Assembly: GCF_003434055.1 (NCBI RefSeq)
Contig: NZ_QVEX01000002.1
Location: 62,470-126,469, forward strand
DNA: 64,000 bases
Direction: 5' to 3'
Source of the DNA: Enterocloster aldenensis
Lineage (GTDB): Bacteria > Bacillota > Clostridia > Lachnospirales > Lachnospiraceae
The notes under the pieces were generated by a model that did no database searches, was not told the origin of the DNA, and saw only the letters and a program-made list of their open reading frames with translations. A program made the position numbers and the translations under genes. This document shows, in pieces, positions 60,371 through 64,000 of this stretch; the first letter of the stretch is position 1; the number at the start of each line of letters is the position of its first letter.

Positions 60371-60651
60371 TGCCATTCCTCCTTGCTGTCTCAAATATTA
60401 TCCCCAATGCATTCTGGTATCCATGCAGCTCCCTGCCTGTCAAAGGCGTTTGCATGGGTTCCCACGGTTGCATGGAAACACGTTTATTAACAATATATCA
60501 TGATTTTTGCCCAGATACGTGACCATGTCTGCTTTTTTTATAAAAATACGCCTGTACGGAGGAAATACTAATAAAATCTTAATGTGACTATCCCGCGTGG
60601 AGATGGTATACTGGCCCTATAAAACAACATACAGCCTGAAGGGAGGACTCT

Positions 60652-60843
60652 ATGAAACGATTCGTACTGGCTGCATTTTTAAAAGCGCTTGTAATTACTG
60701 TCGGCTTTGATTTGATTTGTGTTATTTATGGGTTCATATCCAACCAGCCTTATGGGATTTCCTTTGCGGGCGGGGTAATCTGTTTTTTAGTGCTGTTCTT
60801 GGCCGAATTAATTGAATGTTCATGGAAAAGACGAAAGGGATAA
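60652..60843 (+). CDS. Small two-helix membrane protein
   Basis: 63 residues: a short basic N-terminus, two hydrophobic helices (FLKALVITVGFDLICVIYGFI and ISFAGGVICFLVLFLAELI) and a basic tail CSWKRRKG. ATG 60652 has AAGGGAGGA. A TATACT box 39 bp upstream (60612-60617) could be its -10. No family recognised. Confidence 0.7.
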   Translation: MKRFVLAAFLKALVITVGFDLICVIYGFISNQPYGISFAGGVICFLVLFLAELIECSWKRRKG

Positions 60844-60880
60844 TTTCCCTTTTGATTACCATATTCCCTCAGTAAAACCA

Positions 60881-60916
60881 GGGCATGCCCGGACATCATC
60901 TGTTCCGGGCATGCCC
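60881..60916. terminator. Bidirectional terminator between small membrane protein and dehydratase operon
   Basis: Perfect 13-bp stem GGGCATGCCCGGA (60881-60893) with TCCGGGCATGCCC (60904-60916). Minus strand tail GGTTTTACT, plus strand tail TTCTTATAAG. Confidence 0.75.
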
Positions 60917-60933
60917 TTCTTATAAGGAATCCA

Positions 60934-62187
60934 TTATCCTTTTAGCGGCCCTACTATCTTCCCGGCCGCTGCGCAGGCCGCCGCGGTCCTTGGGGACGCC
61001 AGGTAAATCTCCACCTTGGAGGTTCCCATACGGCCCAGGAAATTGCGGTTATTGGTGGCAATGACCCGCTCCCCGTCGCTGAGGATACCGCCGGTCCGTC
61101 CGCAGCACAGGCCGCAGCCCGGATGGGTGATGATCGCGCCCGCCTCTGCCAGCGTGTCGATTGCACCGCATGCAATGGCCTCACTATAAACCTTCCGGCT
61201 GGCCGGTGTCACTATGAGCTTCACATAGTCAGCCACCTTCCTGCCCTTTAATACCTCAGCAGCAGCCACCAGATCCTCCAGGCGTCCATTGGTACAGGAG
61301 CCGATGAATACCTGGTCAATGGGCGTGCCGGACAGATCACTGACAGGCCTGATTTTGTCTACCTGGGACGGACACGCCATCACCGGCACAAAATCCTCTG
61401 CCCGGTACACCATGGTCTTCATGTACACCGCGTCCTCATCGCCAATCAGGCTCTTCTGGTAATCATCCAGTTTTACTCCGCAGTACTCCTGCGTCTTTCC
61501 GTCCGGTGTGAACAGCGCACATTTGGCGCCGGCCTCTATGGCCATGTTGGCAATGGTCATACGGCTGGCAATGCTCATGTCCTCCACCGTGGTCCCGCTA
61601 AATTCCAGGGCCCGGTAGGTGGCCCCGTCAGCCCCCAGATCGCCGATCAGGCGCAGGATGATGTCCTTTGACATGACGCCCTCGGGCAGTTTTCCATTGA
61701 TGACCACCTTTATGGTTTCCGGAACCTTAATCCACATGGTCCCTGTGCCCAGGATACTTGCCATCTCCGTGTATCCGATGCCGGAGGAAAATGCGCCCAC
61801 GCATCCGTATGTGGTGGTATGGCTGTCCGTGCCAAACACCACATCCCCAGGTTTCACATAACCGGCTTCGGTCATCAGCTGGTGGCAGATACCGTCGCTT
61901 CTGTGTACGTTCTTCATCCCGTATCTGGCCGCGAACGCGTCTCCCACCCGGAAATGCCTGGTGTCATCCAACTGGCTGGCCGGAACCAGATGGTCATAGA
62001 TAAGGACCACCCTGTCAGGGTCCCAAAGCTTTTTAAATCCCATTTCCTCAAACTTATCCGCCACAAACGGAATGAAAATATCGTGGATCATCACACGGTC
62101 CACATTTACCGTGACAATATCCCCCGGCTTAACCTGGGCAGCACCCGTATTATGCTTTATGATCTTTTCAATGATTGTATTCCCCAT
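60934..62187 (-). CDS. Aconitase-superfamily dehydratase large subunit (second large subunit of operon)
   Basis: 417 residues from ATG 62187 (GAAGGAG). LeuC-like: DGICHQLMTEAGYVKPGDVVFGTDSHTTTYGCVGAF, [4Fe-4S] cysteines in GSCTNGRLEDL and HPGCGLCCGRTGG, and NRNFLGRMGTSKVEIYLASP. The intact SCTNGR and GCGxC motifs make it the canonical member of the pair. Its start overlaps the small-subunit stop by 20 bp, so it should be coupled with that subunit. The substrate could be isopropylmalate, citramalate or homoaconitate. Confidence 0.9.
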   Translation of the reverse strand: MGNTIIEKIIKHNTGAAQVKPGDIVTVNVDRVMIHDIFIPFVADKFEEMGFKKLWDPDRVVLIYDHLVPASQLDDTRHFRVGDAFAARYGMKNVHRSDGICHQLMTEAGYVKPGDVVFGTDSHTTTYGCVGAFSSGIGYTEMASILGTGTMWIKVPETIKVVINGKLPEGVMSKDIILRLIGDLGADGATYRALEFSGTTVEDMSIASRMTIANMAIEAGAKCALFTPDGKTQEYCGVKLDDYQKSLIGDEDAVYMKTMVYRAEDFVPVMACPSQVDKIRPVSDLSGTPIDQVFIGSCTNGRLEDLVAAAEVLKGRKVADYVKLIVTPASRKVYSEAIACGAIDTLAEAGAIITHPGCGLCCGRTGGILSDGERVIATNNRNFLGRMGTSKVEIYLASPRTAAACAAAGKIVGPLKG

Positions 62188-62689
62188 TGCAGTCTCCTTC
62201 ATCCAGTCCGTTCAGTTTTCTCATGGCCTTCACCAGCCCGCCTGCGTTGATGATATCCACCAGGTTCTGGGGCAGGGATGCAATCGGATACTGTCTCCCC
62301 TCATAGTCCACATGGTGATTCACCGTGACCGTAATGCGGTCCCCCTCCGTCATATCATCATACAGGTTTGGCTGCTCAATCAGAAGCAGGCCGTTATTAA
62401 TGGAATTGCGGAAAAATATCCTTGCAAAGGACTTGGCAATCACACACTTGATTCCCAATGCCTTGATGATTTCCGGCGCCTGCTCCCTGGAAGAGCCGCA
62501 GCCAAAGTTCTTGCCGGCCACAATGATGTCCCCCTCCTTAATCTGTCCCGCCAGCTCCGGGCGCAGGGGACTGAACCCGTACTGCTTCATGTCATCGATT
62601 GTCTTAAGCGCCAGGTATTCGGTGGGAATGATGATGTCCGTGTCAATATCATCTCCCAGCACCCAGACTTTGCCTGTAAATGTCTCCAT
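62168..62689 (-). CDS. Aconitase/isopropylmalate-dehydratase-type small subunit
   Basis: 173 residues. GDDIDTDIIIPTEYLAL at the N-terminus, then CGSSREQAPEIIKALGIKCVIAKSFARIFFRNSINNGL. It forms the swivelling domain for a LeuC-like large subunit. It lies between two large-subunit genes (47 bp after the first, overlapping the second) and is the only small subunit here, so it may serve both. Confidence 0.9.
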   Translation of the reverse strand: METFTGKVWVLGDDIDTDIIIPTEYLALKTIDDMKQYGFSPLRPELAGQIKEGDIIVAGKNFGCGSSREQAPEIIKALGIKCVIAKSFARIFFRNSINNGLLLIEQPNLYDDMTEGDRITVTVNHHVDYEGRQYPIASLPQNLVDIINAGGLVKAMRKLNGLDEGDCNGEYNH

Positions 62690-62736
62690 TTCCTGTTTCC
62701 TTTCCTGTATTGCGATTGTATCATGCCCGGCATCAC

Positions 62737-63981
62737 TTACCTGGCAACGGCAATCTCCCCCGCGATTGCGGAAGCCGCCACCGTGGCCGCGGAGCCAAGA
62801 TATACCTTGGAGCTTGGATGGCCTGCGCGTCCCTTAAAGTTCCTGGTACCGGTGCTGATCAGCACTTCATTTTCCCCAATCACGCCCTGGCAGCTTCCCC
62901 AGCACACGCTGCAGTTGGGGTTCATTACAATGGCTCCTGCTTCCATGAAAATGTCAATCAGGCCTTCCTTAAGCGCCTGCCTGTAAACGTCAAGGCTTGC
63001 AGGGACCACAAGGAAACGCACGCTGTCAGCCACCTTTTTGCCCTTTAATACGGCAGCGCCTACCCGGAGCTCATCAATCCGTCCATTGTTGCAGGACCCC
63101 AGAAACGCCTCGTCAATCTTAACGCCGCATACCTCCCCGGCCGGCACCACATCATCCACAAAATCAGGCCTTGCAACCACCGGCTGGATTTTGGACAGAT
63201 CAAAGGTATACTCCCTTGCATAGACAGCGTCCGGGTCGCTGGTGTATACCGCCTTGGGTTCGCGCCCCCGCTCCCTAAGATAAGAGACAGCAGCCTCATC
63301 CGCCTCAAAAATCCCTGTCTTTGCCCCTGCTTCCACCGCCAGGTTGCAGAGCACCATACGGTCATTGATACTCAGTGTCTTTGCGCCTTCCCCTGTAAAC
63401 TCCATCACCTGGTAATTGCATCCATTGGCCCCGATTTCCCCGATAATGGTCAGCATCAGATCCCTTGGATAAACGCCCTCCGGCAGCCTGCCTATCAGAT
63501 TGAACTTCACGGTCTCCGGCACCAGCACCCAGGAAGTGCCGGTAACCATGCCGTAAAGGAAATCCGTGCATCCCACGCCGGTTCCAAATGCGCCTAATGC
63601 GCCGTATGTGCAGGTATGGCTGTCCGCCCCGAATATCAGCTCACCGGAACATACATAATGCTCCATCATGATCTGATGGCACACGCCCTTCCCCTCCCAG
63701 AAATCAATCTGGTTCTCCCTTGCAAAATCCCTCATCTTTTTCTGGGAAGCAGCTGTCTTTGGATTATCCGCAGGCACGTTATGGTCCACGATAAAGACCA
63801 GTTTCTTGTGGTCCGCAATCCTTGGATGCTTTAACTTGTTGTTATACATGTCAACCGTCAGATGGGTGGTCCCGTCATTGCTCATAAGACGGTCCAGGTT
63901 CACGGTATGGATATCGCCAGGCTTCACGCTGTCCACTCCGGCCGCTGCCGCGATTATCTTCTCTGCAATCGTCATCCCCAT
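62737..63981 (-). CDS. Aconitase-superfamily dehydratase large subunit, divergent (first large subunit of operon)
   Basis: 414 residues from ATG 63981 (AGGAGG, 7-bp spacing). Aconitase-type: GVCHQIMMEHYVCSGELIFGADSHTCTYGALGAFGTGVGCTDF, RNFKGRAGHPSSKVYLGSAATVAAS. It differs from its neighbour: the first cluster cysteine is in SCNNGR rather than SCTNGR, and the pair lies in NPNCSVCWGSCQG. A fully formed [4Fe-4S] site is still expected. The substrate probably differs from that of the 60934-62187 protein. Confidence 0.88.
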   Translation of the reverse strand: MGMTIAEKIIAAAAGVDSVKPGDIHTVNLDRLMSNDGTTHLTVDMYNNKLKHPRIADHKKLVFIVDHNVPADNPKTAASQKKMRDFARENQIDFWEGKGVCHQIMMEHYVCSGELIFGADSHTCTYGALGAFGTGVGCTDFLYGMVTGTSWVLVPETVKFNLIGRLPEGVYPRDLMLTIIGEIGANGCNYQVMEFTGEGAKTLSINDRMVLCNLAVEAGAKTGIFEADEAAVSYLRERGREPKAVYTSDPDAVYAREYTFDLSKIQPVVARPDFVDDVVPAGEVCGVKIDEAFLGSCNNGRIDELRVGAAVLKGKKVADSVRFLVVPASLDVYRQALKEGLIDIFMEAGAIVMNPNCSVCWGSCQGVIGENEVLISTGTRNFKGRAGHPSSKVYLGSAATVAASAIAGEIAVAR

Positions 63982-64000
63982 GTTCACGCCTCCTCCTTGT

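Noticed and set aside
60934..63981. Leucine biosynthesis leuCD genes
   Set aside because: Possible, but no leuA/leuB is present and there are two unlike large subunits, so I do not assign the symbols.

Overview
The window looks like chromosomal DNA of a gut Clostridium of the Lachnospiraceae, probably near Enterocloster / the Clostridium clostridioforme group. This is inferred from the moderately GC-rich coding DNA, strong AGGAGG ribosome binding sites, sigma-A promoters, a Bacillota TPP riboswitch and LicT antiterminator site, and the mix of carbohydrate ABC/PTS loci with YesMN two-component genes. I see no phage, insertion sequence or CRISPR array. Most genes are on the minus strand.

Layout. 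1-6154: alpha-galactoside locus (GH36 enzyme running off the left edge, two ABC permeases, a binding lipoprotein, divergent AraC regulator, and a perfect 17-bp inverted repeat between the divergent promoters). 6263-9783: a Tet(M)-like ribosome-protection-type GTPase fused to a YacP/Rae1-type NYN nuclease domain, closely followed by a HAD phosphatase. 9981-16991: a probable amino-acid-derivative operon (DUF5058 membrane pair, M20 amidohydrolase, ornithine-cyclodeaminase-like enzyme, MalY-type lyase, EamA exporter, FCD regulator). 17272-22447: cell-wall-binding secreted protein, GGDEF/EAL protein, K+-dependent-type membrane pyrophosphatase. 22557-27040: beta-glucoside PTS operon controlled by a LicT RAT/terminator. 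27109-28631: thiC under a TPP riboswitch. 28684-30590: HxlR regulator, DUF2156 protein, and a decayed PPP-phosphatase fragment.

30636-34665: GntP permease with an aconitase-family dehydratase (large and small subunits) and a divergent GntR regulator. 34675-40047: a four-gene unit coding for an NhaC-type antiporter, a thioredoxin-reductase-like flavoprotein, a cytosolic arylsulfotransferase-thioredoxin fusion and a Crp/Fnr regulator, with a 16-bp palindrome centred at -41.5 of its promoter. 40204-42980: winged-helix gene, a 41-codon small ORF with its own strong promoter, tRNA-Ser and tRNA-Tyr, DUF2500, an orphan NuoE-like ferredoxin and a broken Rpn nuclease gene. 43257-44192: proline-rich tandem-repeat DUF4397 protein.

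44276-54403: an eight-gene operon joining an ABC sugar importer, an (alpha/alpha)6-barrel glycosidase, an aldo/keto reductase, a PL22 oligogalacturonate lyase and a YesM/YesN two-component pair, likely for pectin-derived oligosaccharides. 54724-60843: alpha/beta hydrolase, YARHG lipoprotein, PadR/HAAS membrane module, GNAT, NUDIX and a small membrane protein. 60934-63981: a second aconitase-family operon with two different large subunits flanking one small subunit.

The most unusual items are the GTPase-nuclease fusion, the arylsulfotransferase/thioredoxin redox operon with its predicted Crp/Fnr site, and the two-large-subunit dehydratase operon.
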